Origin: Shimia sp. R10_1
GTDB taxonomy: Bacteria; Pseudomonadota; Alphaproteobacteria; Rhodobacterales; Rhodobacteraceae
NCBI RefSeq assembly: GCF_017744095.1
Contig: NZ_JAGHQX010000004.1
Span: forward strand, 248,001-312,000
Direction of reading: 5' to 3'
DNA: 64,000 nucleotides
Both the position numbers and the translations under genes were made by a program. Position 1 is the stretch's first letter, and the number at the start of each line of letters is the position of its first letter. Below the pieces are notes generated by a model. It saw only the letters and a program-made list of their open reading frames with translations, was not told where the DNA came from and searched no databases. Shown here one piece after another: positions 41,716 through 50,455 of this stretch.

Positions 41716-42591
41716 CCACACAGATTTTCGAAAACTTGTGGGCGTCATGCCGGTGATGCGCGAAAACACACGATGAAATGCAGGCAGATCACGATAGCCT
41801 GATTGTGCCGCAACCTGGGCAACAGGCAGGCGACTGTCTGCAAGCAAAGACTTGGCGCGCTCTATGCGGAGTTTCTGCATATACTGCGTGAGCGTGAAAC
41901 CCGTCGCGGCAGTAAACCGCCGTTGTAGACTGCGCGGGGACACCCCCGCGACTTCAGCCAATTGCGCCACAGATAGGGTTTCTTGCAGGGCGCGCTCAAG
42001 CTCATGTTGGGCACGCAAGATCTGCTGGTCTCCATGGTCCATGTTGGGATGAAACCGCTGAAACCGCCTCTGGTCGCGCCTTACTGGTTCGACGATGAAA
42101 TGGCGCGCGGTGTTGAGCATGACCTCGTGCCCAGCGAGGCGCTCAATCACGATCAACGCAAGATCGACCCAGGCCATCATCCCGCCTGCGGTGACAAGGT
42201 TCTGATGCTCGATGACCAATCTGTCTGTGTCGATCTGAAGGTGGGGCCAGGTCTTGCGCAACTGTGGCGCGACGCCCCAGTGCGTGGTCACTGCACGTCC
42301 CCCATCAATACCCGCCGCGGCAATCCAGCTGACCCCAACACACGCCGAGCAAATAAGACTGCCTGCCGCCGCACTGCGCTGGAGATAGCTGACAAGCTCT
42401 GGATGGGCCTCGGGTGCCACTTGCTCTGCCGCCGGTGGCAGCAGAATAGCGGCGGGAGATCGGGGCAGATCGTCCCCGTTAGATACGATTTTTGGGTGCA
42501 GATTCGTATGCGTGAAAAAGTCATTTAATCCCAATACAGCAGACTGCAGGGCGCCGGGGTAGGCGAGGATCATTGTCGGGGCATTGGGCAT
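41701..42591 (-). CDS. GlxA-type AraC-family transcriptional regulator
   Basis: 296 residues. The N-terminal domain (about 1-190) is a DJ-1/PfpI-like fold without obvious catalytic function (ICSACVGVSWIAAAGIDGGR is the nucleophile-elbow region with Cys). The C-terminal AraC DNA-binding domain (about 200-296) has two helix-turn-helix motifs: LSVAQLAEVAGVSPRSLQRRF and VAQVAAQSGYRDLPAFHRVF. GlxA-like regulators often control catabolism of amines and small nitrogen compounds. It is divergent from the metallo-hydrolase gene with a 95-bp shared control region, so that gene is its most likely target. Confidence 0.88.
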   Translation of the reverse strand: MPNAPTMILAYPGALQSAVLGLNDFFTHTNLHPKIVSNGDDLPRSPAAILLPPAAEQVAPEAHPELVSYLQRSAAAGSLICSACVGVSWIAAAGIDGGRAVTTHWGVAPQLRKTWPHLQIDTDRLVIEHQNLVTAGGMMAWVDLALIVIERLAGHEVMLNTARHFIVEPVRRDQRRFQRFHPNMDHGDQQILRAQHELERALQETLSVAQLAEVAGVSPRSLQRRFTAATGFTLTQYMQKLRIERAKSLLADSRLPVAQVAAQSGYRDLPAFHRVFSRITGMTPTSFRKSVWSQGT

Positions 42592-42615
42592 GGCGTGGCA
42601 TAATTGGCAAATTAT

Positions 42616-42631
42616 TTGTCATTTACGACAA
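42616..42631. promoter_or_regulatory. Inverted repeat in the AraC/metallo-hydrolase divergon
   Basis: TTGTC-N6-GACAA is a perfect inverted repeat in the A/T-rich 95-bp gap between the two divergent starts. It is a candidate operator for the GlxA-type regulator or part of the promoters. Confidence 0.35.
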
Positions 42632-42686
42632 TAGCACCGCCGCGCTGATCTGCCATATGATTTGTGCAACAGACATGGAGCATATC

Positions 42687-43487
42687 ATGACAGAGATCCC
42701 CTTTGGCCTGCAGATTGGCGATATAGAGCTGACAACCTTCAACGATGGCGGCTTTGCGTTGCCGGCCGCCTATTTTGCCAATGTACCCGCAGATGTGGCA
42801 TTGGCCGAGCAAGTGAATATCGGAGCCAACCTTTGGCTGGTGCGCGCAGGGGATCGTGTGATCCTTGTGGACACGGGCTCTGCTGAGGCGCTCAAGGCGC
42901 GCTTTCCGGAGACAGGGCAGGCATGGGGCGCACTGCAGGCGCTTGCGCCAACCGACATTGTGCTCACCCATATGCACGCAGATCATCTGGGCGGTTTTCT
43001 GGACGGGGCCGCGTTTTCAGAGGCAACAATCCACGTGGCGCAGGCTGAATGGGCGTTCTGGACCAATCCGGGGCTTCCGGACGCTGTCGACGAAGACACC
43101 CGCCCGATGGTGCAAATGATTCAGAGCATCGCGACAGGCATCGCAGATCGTGTGAAACTCTTTGAATCGGGGGAGAGCCTTGTGGAGGGGGTGCAATTTG
43201 TCTCTCTTCCGGGCCACACGCCCGGCCACTCTGGCCTGCACCTGCAAAGCGGTGATGACGCACTTCTGATTATTGGTGACGCGGTGATCTCAGAGGCGCT
43301 TCAGTTTGCCAATCCAGAGATTTCCTATGCGCTGGATGGCGATGCCGCGCAGGCGGTTGAAACCCGGCGTGCCTTATTGGCCAAGGCGGCTGCGCAGGGC
43401 ACCACAATTGCGGCGACACATTTCGCCTTCCCCGGTCTTGGCAAAGTCGAGATGGACGGGGACGTTTTTCGCTTTCTGCCACTTTAA
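42687..43487 (+). CDS. Metallo-beta-lactamase-fold hydrolase
   Basis: 266 residues from ATG 42687 with GGAG seven bases upstream; the longer open frame has no better start. The zinc motif is THMHADH (94-100), a further metal histidine is in LPGHTPGHSG, the bridging aspartate in LIIGDAV, and the last histidine in ATHFAFPG. Family members include lactonases, thioesterases, glyoxalase-II-like and quorum-quenching enzymes; the substrate here cannot be told. There is no signal peptide in the chosen start, so it is cytoplasmic. It is divergent from a GlxA-type regulator that probably controls it. Confidence 0.87.
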   Translation: MTEIPFGLQIGDIELTTFNDGGFALPAAYFANVPADVALAEQVNIGANLWLVRAGDRVILVDTGSAEALKARFPETGQAWGALQALAPTDIVLTHMHADHLGGFLDGAAFSEATIHVAQAEWAFWTNPGLPDAVDEDTRPMVQMIQSIATGIADRVKLFESGESLVEGVQFVSLPGHTPGHSGLHLQSGDDALLIIGDAVISEALQFANPEISYALDGDAAQAVETRRALLAKAAAQGTTIAATHFAFPGLGKVEMDGDVFRFLPL

Positions 43488-43562
43488 GGCGATCAAACGT
43501 TCGGGTCTTATGGTTGGTGATCAGAGACCCCTTGTTTGAAAACCGCCCTGCGCGTAGGCTCG

Positions 43563-43593
43563 GTTCCCAAGTGAGCGCAAGTTCATTGGGGAC
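43563..43593. promoter_or_regulatory. Imperfect inverted repeat upstream of the TetR gene
   Basis: GTTCCCAA (43563-43570) and TTGGGGAC (43586-43593) match in seven of eight positions as an inverted repeat with 15 bp between, 34 bp before the TetR start. This suits a TetR autoregulatory operator. Weak evidence. Confidence 0.3.
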
Positions 43594-43626
43594 TGGGACT
43601 AAACGAGCGCAGGGACACGACACAGA

Positions 43627-44178
43627 ATGCGTGAAAAGATACTGGAAGCCACTGCGGCGATGCTGGTGGCCCATGGAACACAGGCTTCCATGTCCAAGAT
43701 TGCGCAGCGCGCAGGGGTGGCGACAGGCTCGCTTTATAATCATTTCGCAAACAAAGATGTGCTGATCCGCGCAGTTTATGATGACCTTGCTACGGTGATG
43801 GCACATGCGCTCACCGCTGGTGATGATCCGAGTGACCCCGCCCTTGTTCGGTTGGAACGCTATATCGACAATCACATTGATTTCATGTGGCAGGATGCGG
43901 ATCGTGCGGTTCTGTTTGAATATCTGTCAAACGTACCCTTGATGCCGGGGGCAGACGTCATGGCCAGTTTTCAAAAATCGTCCTCCTTTATTGCCAGTGT
44001 ATTGCAGCAACTTCAGGATGAAGGCGGCTGTATTGCCGGTGATGCCGGTGTGATGGGCGGCTTTATCGGGGGCGCAATCCGCAACACGTTGAAATGGCAA
44101 CGCGCGCAGGGAACCCCGTTGAGTGACGAAACCCGCGCACAGCTGCGAGAGATGTGTTTGCGCAGTGTATGCGTATAA
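43627..44178 (+). CDS. TetR-family transcriptional regulator
   Basis: 183 residues. The N-terminal helix-turn-helix (about 4-50) is typical: REKILEATAAMLVAHG, then SMSKIAQRAGVATGSLYNHF with the recognition helix, then NKDVLIRAVYDDL. The C-terminal ligand domain resembles TetR_C proteins that guard drug-efflux genes (FEYLSNVPLMPGADVM; GFIGGAIRNTLKWQ). No efflux gene is adjacent: the upstream gene is the metallo-hydrolase and the downstream tamB is convergent. The RND system in this window starts 16 kb away and has its own MarR gene. Target unknown. Confidence 0.85.
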   Translation: MREKILEATAAMLVAHGTQASMSKIAQRAGVATGSLYNHFANKDVLIRAVYDDLATVMAHALTAGDDPSDPALVRLERYIDNHIDFMWQDADRAVLFEYLSNVPLMPGADVMASFQKSSSFIASVLQQLQDEGGCIAGDAGVMGGFIGGAIRNTLKWQRAQGTPLSDETRAQLREMCLRSVCV

Positions 44179-44206
44179 ACACGGTGCTGCGCGCAGCTTT
44201 TGCGCA

Positions 44207-47200
44207 TCAGTAGTCGCGCTGAAAGAAGACCCCGATCGCGCTCTCATCGTCTGACCCAACGGTGCCTTTGACCGTCAGATTCTCGTTCACATCCAGGTTG
44301 ATACTGATGTTGCTTTTGCCTTCGCTGTCGACACCAACCTCAGTGTAAATGTTTTCGCTGATGTATTTGCCCGCGCGCACGCCGGGCGCGCCATTTTCAT
44401 CAAATGTCAGGCCAAAGTCATCAAGCCCAACATTTTTGCCCAAAGCTGGCCCGCGTGCGCCCGAACCGGAGAGCGTTGCCAGCGCGGCAGCAAGTTGAGC
44501 GGCCTGCAGCGGAGAAATACTGGAGAGATCACGTCCAAACAGCAGCTGTGACAGCACTTCGTCATCCGGCAACTCAGGATCGCTTTCCAATTTGATTTCC
44601 GGATCATCCATCCGACCGTCAATAATGATGAAGATGGTCGCATCCGGTTGTTCCGCTGTGGCTTGAACCCGCATCGTCGGGATGAAATCTCCCAGCAGAG
44701 AGATGGTTCCTTCATCCAGCTCAAATGGGTTTGAAAGGAAGTCTAGTCGTCCCCGAATGAGGTCAAGCTCACCGTTAGGCACGATGTTGTTTGTGGTCCC
44801 GGTGACCTGCATGGCACCGTTAAAGTCTGCGTTCAGTCCGAGGCCGCGTACGGCAATACGATCCCCGATACTGACCGTAACATCCAGCCCGAAAGGCGGC
44901 GCGGCAGGGCCTGCAGCGGCTTCGTCACGGGCAATCAACCCAGCACGATCCCGCGTGGTGAACACGGCACCGGGTTCGGCCAGATGGGTGATATCAGGCA
45001 CCGCCCCCCCACCTGACAAACCGACGGGAGAAATGCGGATATTGGTCTGCGTGAGGTTGATATCCCCCGCAATCTGTCCACCGCCTGTGGCTGGACCAGA
45101 CAGCGTGATGGTGCCATTGGCTGTTGTCTCAAACAGCTGGCCCTGTTGGTATTGCAGGTTGCGCAAGCTCACAGGCAGGTTGGCATTAAACGGAGGCGCC
45201 AAACCAAGCGAGCCTGCAACGCCAATCTCACCGCCACCTGAAAACTGAGTGGTGATGTTGATTTGCGCTGCCGTGTTGGCCAGACCAATCGTGCCAGAGA
45301 TATCCTCCAATGCGATCCGCAGATCTGGCAGAGCAAAGCGTGCACCAGACAGGGAAACCGTGCCTGTGACGCTGGCAGGCTCCAGGGCGCCGCGCATCCG
45401 CAGGTCATATTGAGCAAGCCCTTGAATGGCATTTGGTTGCAAAAATGGATTGGCGGCTGCCAAAGGAAGCGTGCCTGACACGGTAAAATCTGTGCCGTCC
45501 CCCTGCGGGTCGATCACGCCTTGTCCGCTGCCTTTGCTGTCAAACGGGGCGCCCAAATCGAAATCCAGCGCCCAGCCTGTGTCTGTTTCCGCTGCGGTGC
45601 CTTTGATGCTCGCTGCGCCGGGCAGGCTCGGAATGAAGCTGTCGACCTTGCCGATTTCAAAGTCGTACTCTGCCGAAGGTTTCCCAGCTTTGGGCAAGGC
45701 GGCCTTAATGGTTGCGCGGGTCTCGGCGGGTGCTGTTGCAGAAAGATCAAAAGCCCAGTCCGCGCCGGTTTGCTTGGCGCTGCCTGCCACAGTCGCGGGG
45801 CCGTTGAGCCCCTCTAGTTGCACAAGCGCTGCGACCTCTGCCAGTGCCGCCTCAAATTGAAGGTCGCTGTTCTCGCTGGCCAATGTGCCTTTGCCCGAGG
45901 CGGTGAGCTGAGAGGTTTCGATATCCCCCTTGCGCAAAGTCAGGCCCGTTTCATCACGCTTTGCGGAGAGCGCAAGGCTGCTCTCTCCCGTCAGAAGCGC
46001 ATCCACCTGCGCCTCGCCGATCGCAAGATCTGTTGCATTGGCTGTCAAATCCAGATCAAAGCCAGCGCTGAGTGGGGCAATGTCCCCGGTCAGCTGCGCC
46101 GCGATCGCGCCTCCAAGTTCCCGCCCGACAAGCCCTGCAAATCGCGCCAGATCGGGTACGGAAAGATCCGCGTTTGTGGCAATGCGCATATCTTGACCTT
46201 GGCCGGTCAGATGGGCGTCCCCTTTAAAAGACGCCTGCGCAGCATCGACTGACAGATTGGTGAGCCGCACACCGTCGCCATCTGTCCAGTCGACGTTCGC
46301 CGTCAGGCTGGCGCTGTCCCCCACAGCATCGGTCAGGGCGGGGTCTGGCAGCGCGAGCCCCGTCATATTGAGTGCAATATCTGCCGTCACACGGCGTTTG
46401 GGGGTGGTGACAATGTCTCCACGTCCATCAAGCTGCACACGCTCAAGCGTGACGTCTTCAGTTTCAATACCTGATACGTTGCCCTTTAGCGTCCAGACCT
46501 GCCCTTTTCCAGCATCAAATACCGCCTTCAGTGCGGCGCTCTGAACATAGTTTTTGGGGCCGCTCACCGGCAGCAAAACCCGCGCGCCTGTGTCGTCGCG
46601 CAAGAGAATGTCGAGGTCAAACCGCTCAGGCAAATTTGCCGCACTGAGCGCGAGTTCGCCGTTCAGATTGAGACTGCGAGACGTCAGGCTGAGGGTGTCC
46701 AGTGTCGTGCGCCCATCCCCAAAACGGCGCAACAATGTTTGAAGCGCGATGCTTTCGCCAAAGAAATCTTTGTAATCGGGCGCAAACAATGGCGCCATGT
46801 TGCCCGCGATGTCCGCGCGTATGACTTGCGTGGGTTTGCTCGCCTCTTGTGCGGTCTCTGTGGTGGATGCCGGGGCAGGCTCGGTGGACAGCTCCACCTG
46901 ACCGGCCAGGCGTTCTTCACCATCACTTGTCAGGCGCAGATCTGCAGTAAAATCGCTCAAAGGACCTTCGCCGAGCACAGTCAGCCCAAGCGCTGGCGCA
47001 TCGGGGAGCTGTGCCAGTGTGGCCACCAACCCACCGGGGTCTTCAGCAGCCTGAAGATCCAGCCGCAGCATGCCCGTCTCATTGGCGTAGGCCCCGTCCA
47101 CTGAGAACTGGCCTGCAGGCCCGCCCATGCGCGTGGCGCTGAGCAGCACTTCACCTGCGCCGCTTTCCAAAATCAGGCGCGCGTTCAGTGAGAAATCTAC

Positions 47201-47659
47201 GGCTTCTCCCAAGATCGGTGCGCCCAGTGAAATGCGATCCGCCTTCAGGGACTTGATATTGATGCTGACGGGCAGCTCTGGCAACGCAAAAGGCTTGGTT
47301 TCGGCGGTTGTCGGGCTTGGGTCCGTTTTGGGAATGCGCGCCAGGTTGATTTCCGCCGCACTCAGCTCATTCACATTCACATTGCCGCGCAGAACCGCGA
47401 GCCTGTTCCAATCAAGCGACAGCCCCTTGAGTGACAGCCAAGGCCCGTCCACATCTGAAATGCGCAATTCTTCGATTGTGGCAGTGGAGCTGATCGCCCC
47501 GCGCAGACCGATGACCTCCACCTCGCGGCCCGCGCCCGACAGGGAATCTTCCAAAAACCGCGTCAGCATGCCTTTGTCTTCGTCACTGGCGTCTTCGTTG
47601 TCTTGCGCGAAGGCCGCGAAGGGCAAAAAACAGAACAGAATGAGAGCAAGCCAGCGCAT
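44207..47659 (-). CDS. tamB: Translocation and assembly module subunit TamB
   Basis: 1150 residues. It starts with a signal anchor (about 1-18, RWLALILFCFLPFAAFA). The body is a long series of beta strands with Asp/Gly/Ser-rich turns, the beta-taco tube of AsmA-like bridge proteins. The C-terminal TamB domain (DUF490, about 790-1150) is recognisable in LDLIRGRLDFLSNPFELDEG, SDPELPDDEVLSQLLFGRDL and the ending GVFFQRDY. TamB spans the periplasm and works with the Omp85 protein TamA in outer-membrane protein assembly or lipid transport. Its start overlaps the tamA stop (TGATG), so both are one coupled unit. Confidence 0.93.
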   Translation of the reverse strand: MRWLALILFCFLPFAAFAQDNEDASDEDKGMLTRFLEDSLSGAGREVEVIGLRGAISSTATIEELRISDVDGPWLSLKGLSLDWNRLAVLRGNVNVNELSAAEINLARIPKTDPSPTTAETKPFALPELPVSINIKSLKADRISLGAPILGEAVDFSLNARLILESGAGEVLLSATRMGGPAGQFSVDGAYANETGMLRLDLQAAEDPGGLVATLAQLPDAPALGLTVLGEGPLSDFTADLRLTSDGEERLAGQVELSTEPAPASTTETAQEASKPTQVIRADIAGNMAPLFAPDYKDFFGESIALQTLLRRFGDGRTTLDTLSLTSRSLNLNGELALSAANLPERFDLDILLRDDTGARVLLPVSGPKNYVQSAALKAVFDAGKGQVWTLKGNVSGIETEDVTLERVQLDGRGDIVTTPKRRVTADIALNMTGLALPDPALTDAVGDSASLTANVDWTDGDGVRLTNLSVDAAQASFKGDAHLTGQGQDMRIATNADLSVPDLARFAGLVGRELGGAIAAQLTGDIAPLSAGFDLDLTANATDLAIGEAQVDALLTGESSLALSAKRDETGLTLRKGDIETSQLTASGKGTLASENSDLQFEAALAEVAALVQLEGLNGPATVAGSAKQTGADWAFDLSATAPAETRATIKAALPKAGKPSAEYDFEIGKVDSFIPSLPGAASIKGTAAETDTGWALDFDLGAPFDSKGSGQGVIDPQGDGTDFTVSGTLPLAAANPFLQPNAIQGLAQYDLRMRGALEPASVTGTVSLSGARFALPDLRIALEDISGTIGLANTAAQINITTQFSGGGEIGVAGSLGLAPPFNANLPVSLRNLQYQQGQLFETTANGTITLSGPATGGGQIAGDINLTQTNIRISPVGLSGGGAVPDITHLAEPGAVFTTRDRAGLIARDEAAAGPAAPPFGLDVTVSIGDRIAVRGLGLNADFNGAMQVTGTTNNIVPNGELDLIRGRLDFLSNPFELDEGTISLLGDFIPTMRVQATAEQPDATIFIIIDGRMDDPEIKLESDPELPDDEVLSQLLFGRDLSSISPLQAAQLAAALATLSGSGARGPALGKNVGLDDFGLTFDENGAPGVRAGKYISENIYTEVGVDSEGKSNISINLDVNENLTVKGTVGSDDESAIGVFFQRDY

Positions 47660-49470
47660 CAGAAAGCGTGTCCTATACCAATATAGAGCTGAACACCTTC
47701 GCCGGTGTTGCCAGAAACAGGCAGGCCCAAATCCGCGCGAATAGGTCCAAACCCTGTGTTGTAGCGCACGCCGAGACCCGCACCAGAATGGAAGCTGCCA
47801 TCTCCAAAGATGTTGGAGGTTTCGCCGACAAAGCCGCCATCAAAAAAGGCGACCGTGGTGAAAGTGTCGTTGATCTTAATGCGCGCTTCGGTGGACACAC
47901 CCAGGAAGGACAAACCCCCGCTGTCGATGCCATTTACCGTCACAAAGCCGGATTGATAGGGTTGACCACGCACCGTGCCACCGCCGCCAGAATAAAACAG
48001 CAGATCCGGCGGGGTGCCGCGAATGCTGGGGCCAAGGATGCTGCCCACTTGGATGCGCCCCGCTGCAATCAGCCGATCGTCTGCGCCAAAACTCAGGTAC
48101 CCGCGCACGTCCCCCTCAAGAAACAGCGCGGGTTCTGTGTCGGAAAAACCCGCATAGGGAAAGGCCGTCGCCTGTATGAAATAGCCGCTGGTTGGATTGA
48201 CGATCACGTCGCGCCGATCGAGCTTTGCATAGGCCCGCACCCCAAGGGCTTGAAACTCACGTTCCCCAAAGTTGTCATCAACATCCGAATGAAACCCGGT
48301 CAGCGCAGCGCTGGTCTCCAGCCGCTCAGACACAATGCGCTTATAGCCCACACTGGCCCCAAATTGACGCAGAAAATACAGATCTTCGTCTTCTTGCTTA
48401 ATCTCAGCTCCGATCACGAGGGCCGTGTCTGAATTGAACGTCGCTGGCCGGGAATAAAGTGTACCCAAGCGATAGTTCAAACCGGCGCTGTCGCCACCGA
48501 TGTTCTCAATCTCCGCATCAAAACGCAGGTTTTCTGCGCCACCGCGCAGGTTGCGGTGCATCCAAAAGGCCGACAGTGAGAGCCCTTCGGTGCTTTCCAA
48601 TTCTGCACCAAACCCAAAGCGACGCGGCGGGCTGTCGACCAGCGCGAGCTCCATGTCCAAAGTGCCATCAGGATTGGCTTCTTCAGCCTCCCGCAAGTCC
48701 ACTGTGCGGAAGGTATCTGTCCGACGCAGGCGCGCAGTGACTTGGCGTGTGGTTTCAGGGCTGAACGTGCTGCCGGTAGGCAGATCGGCAATTTCCACGA
48801 CGCGTTCAGTGCGCACATTGGATTGGCCTTTGTAGATCAGGTTGCCATACTTCAATTTCGGGCCAGGATCGACAGTGACCGCCACATCCAGCTCCGAGGC
48901 ACGATGGTCTGCACTGATTTGTTGGTTTGATATCTTGGCTTTGGCATGCCCTTCATCGCGCCAACCGCTGATGGCCACGCGGGCTGCGTTTTCAACGGCG
49001 GCAAGATCGGCAGGGGCCGTGGGGGCAAATTCCTCGGGCAGTTCAGTTTTCGGTGTGACTGGCGCGATTTGTGTTTGGCCAAAGCGAAAGCGCGGACCCG
49101 TTGTCACGGTCACGCTTGCACGTGATACTGTGTTGATCTGGGCGAACGGAGAGATGTTCGCGGCTTCTTGCCCGTTCACCTTAATGGAGATCGACGGCCC
49201 AAAATAGCCAGCGCGATACAACACCCCCAACAGGCGTCTGTAGTCCGATTGCGCCGCCGCTACGATGTCCTGGCCCTCTGTGGTGCCATCGTTTTTGGCG
49301 GCTGTCAGCAAGGACGAAGATTGCAATCTCTCAGAGAGCCCTTCTTCCCCGCCCGACATGCGGAAGTCGATTTCAAATGCATTTGCGGTCAAACTTGAAA
49401 GGCAAAATGCCGCCACAAAGATACATGGCGCTACGCTGAGTTCGCGGACCCATCTTGTGCGTCGTCGCAA
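47659..49470 (-). CDS. tamA: Translocation and assembly module subunit TamA (Omp85 family)
   Basis: 603 residues from TTG 49470. That start has GGGGG six bases upstream and gives a good signal peptide ending SSLTANA; another TTG seven codons earlier (49491) has a poorer site, so the start is not certain. POTRA domains occupy about 25-270 (GVLYRAGYFGPSISIKVNG; GNLIYKGQSNVRTERVVEIA). The Omp85 barrel follows (about 270-603), with GGGTVRGQPYQSGFV, where VRG is the conserved loop-6 motif, and the terminal phenylalanine of outer-membrane proteins (GIGHAF). It acts with TamB at the outer membrane. Divergent from plsC. Confidence 0.92.
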   Translation of the reverse strand: MRRRTRWVRELSVAPCIFVAAFCLSSLTANAFEIDFRMSGGEEGLSERLQSSSLLTAAKNDGTTEGQDIVAAAQSDYRRLLGVLYRAGYFGPSISIKVNGQEAANISPFAQINTVSRASVTVTTGPRFRFGQTQIAPVTPKTELPEEFAPTAPADLAAVENAARVAISGWRDEGHAKAKISNQQISADHRASELDVAVTVDPGPKLKYGNLIYKGQSNVRTERVVEIADLPTGSTFSPETTRQVTARLRRTDTFRTVDLREAEEANPDGTLDMELALVDSPPRRFGFGAELESTEGLSLSAFWMHRNLRGGAENLRFDAEIENIGGDSAGLNYRLGTLYSRPATFNSDTALVIGAEIKQEDEDLYFLRQFGASVGYKRIVSERLETSAALTGFHSDVDDNFGEREFQALGVRAYAKLDRRDVIVNPTSGYFIQATAFPYAGFSDTEPALFLEGDVRGYLSFGADDRLIAAGRIQVGSILGPSIRGTPPDLLFYSGGGGTVRGQPYQSGFVTVNGIDSGGLSFLGVSTEARIKINDTFTTVAFFDGGFVGETSNIFGDGSFHSGAGLGVRYNTGFGPIRADLGLPVSGNTGEGVQLYIGIGHAF

Positions 49471-49600
49471 CCTAATCCCCCAATGCGTCAAAACAACACT
49501 CTATAAAAATCATGGTGATGAAACACTTGCTCCACACGCTGTGGCTAGAGTAGCTCAAGTCGGACTCGCTGGCTATATGGCAAAGTAAGGAAGCACCACA

Positions 49601-50344
49601 GTGCCGCAGCTGACTCACAATGAAAGCACCAAGGTTTTGAGACCCAGGAAACACTCATGGCTGGCCCTGATCGCGTTGCGCAGCGTGCTGTTTTATGTTG
49701 GGGCAAGTCTGGCGGCAGTGCCGTTTTTGCTTTTGTGGCCAGGGATCTGCCTGTCACGGGATACGGTCTACGCCGTGACGGATCGCTATTTGCGGATTCA
49801 GTTGTGGCTGCTGCGTGTGATGTGTGGCGTGCGCTACGAGGTGCGTGGACAAGAAAATTTGCCCGATACGCCTGTTTTGATGGCGTCACAGCATGAAAGC
49901 ACATGGGAGACGCTGTTTTTTCAGCTCCTTCTCAAACGACCCGTCATGTACGCCAAGCAACCGATTTTTTCGTATCCGATTTTTGGGCCATTGATGCGCA
50001 AGCTCGGGCATGTCCCTGTGGCGACAAGCGCAACTGGGGACACGATGCGTGATGGGTTTCGGGCTGGTGCGGCTGCGGTCAAAGAGGGGCGGAACCTGCT
50101 TATTTTCCCAAGCGGTACGCGCCGCTTGTCGCAGGATGGGCAGGTGCAGGCAGGCGTTGGCGTTCTTTATCAGCTGGCTGGTGTGCCGGCCGTGCCGATC
50201 CGTCTGAATTCCGGGGCCTGCTGGCCGTATGGGACATTTTTTAAATATCCAGGCACTATTATAGTGGAAATCGGTGCGCCGATTGAAGCAGGTCTGGATC
50301 GTCGCAGCTTTATGGCGCAGCTGTCAGCAGCTTTGCACGGTTAA
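49601..50344 (+). CDS. plsC: 1-acyl-sn-glycerol-3-phosphate acyltransferase
   Basis: 247 residues from GTG 49601 (AAGGAA upstream). One N-terminal membrane helix (about 22-50) precedes the PlsC domain. The catalytic block is HESTWE, the HX4E variant of the usual HX4D, which I recall from other alphaproteobacterial PlsC proteins; the acyl-acceptor block is IFPSGTRR, and VPAVPIRLNSG is block IV. It acylates lysophosphatidic acid to phosphatidic acid in phospholipid synthesis. An ornithine-lipid-type acyltransferase is an alternative. It is divergent from tamA and followed by the flagellar operon in the same direction. Confidence 0.9.
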   Translation: MPQLTHNESTKVLRPRKHSWLALIALRSVLFYVGASLAAVPFLLLWPGICLSRDTVYAVTDRYLRIQLWLLRVMCGVRYEVRGQENLPDTPVLMASQHESTWETLFFQLLLKRPVMYAKQPIFSYPIFGPLMRKLGHVPVATSATGDTMRDGFRAGAAAVKEGRNLLIFPSGTRRLSQDGQVQAGVGVLYQLAGVPAVPIRLNSGACWPYGTFFKYPGTIIVEIGAPIEAGLDRRSFMAQLSAALHG

Positions 50345-50393
50345 CGGTAGAGGCTTTCGGAAACTCTGTAGAATGCTTCTAAAACCCTGTTTG

Positions 50394-50408
50394 TTAAGCT
50401 CAGGGTAA
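50394..50408 (+). promoter_or_regulatory. CtrA-like site upstream of motB
   Basis: TTAA-N7-GTAA lies 48 bp before the motB start and differs by one base from the CtrA consensus TTAA-N7-TTAA. CtrA controls flagellar genes in many Rhodobacterales. One mismatch and an unremarkable motif make this tentative. Confidence 0.3.
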
Positions 50409-50455
50409 GACGTCGTGGATAACTGTCATCTTGGGTGAGAAAAAGGTGACGTGCG

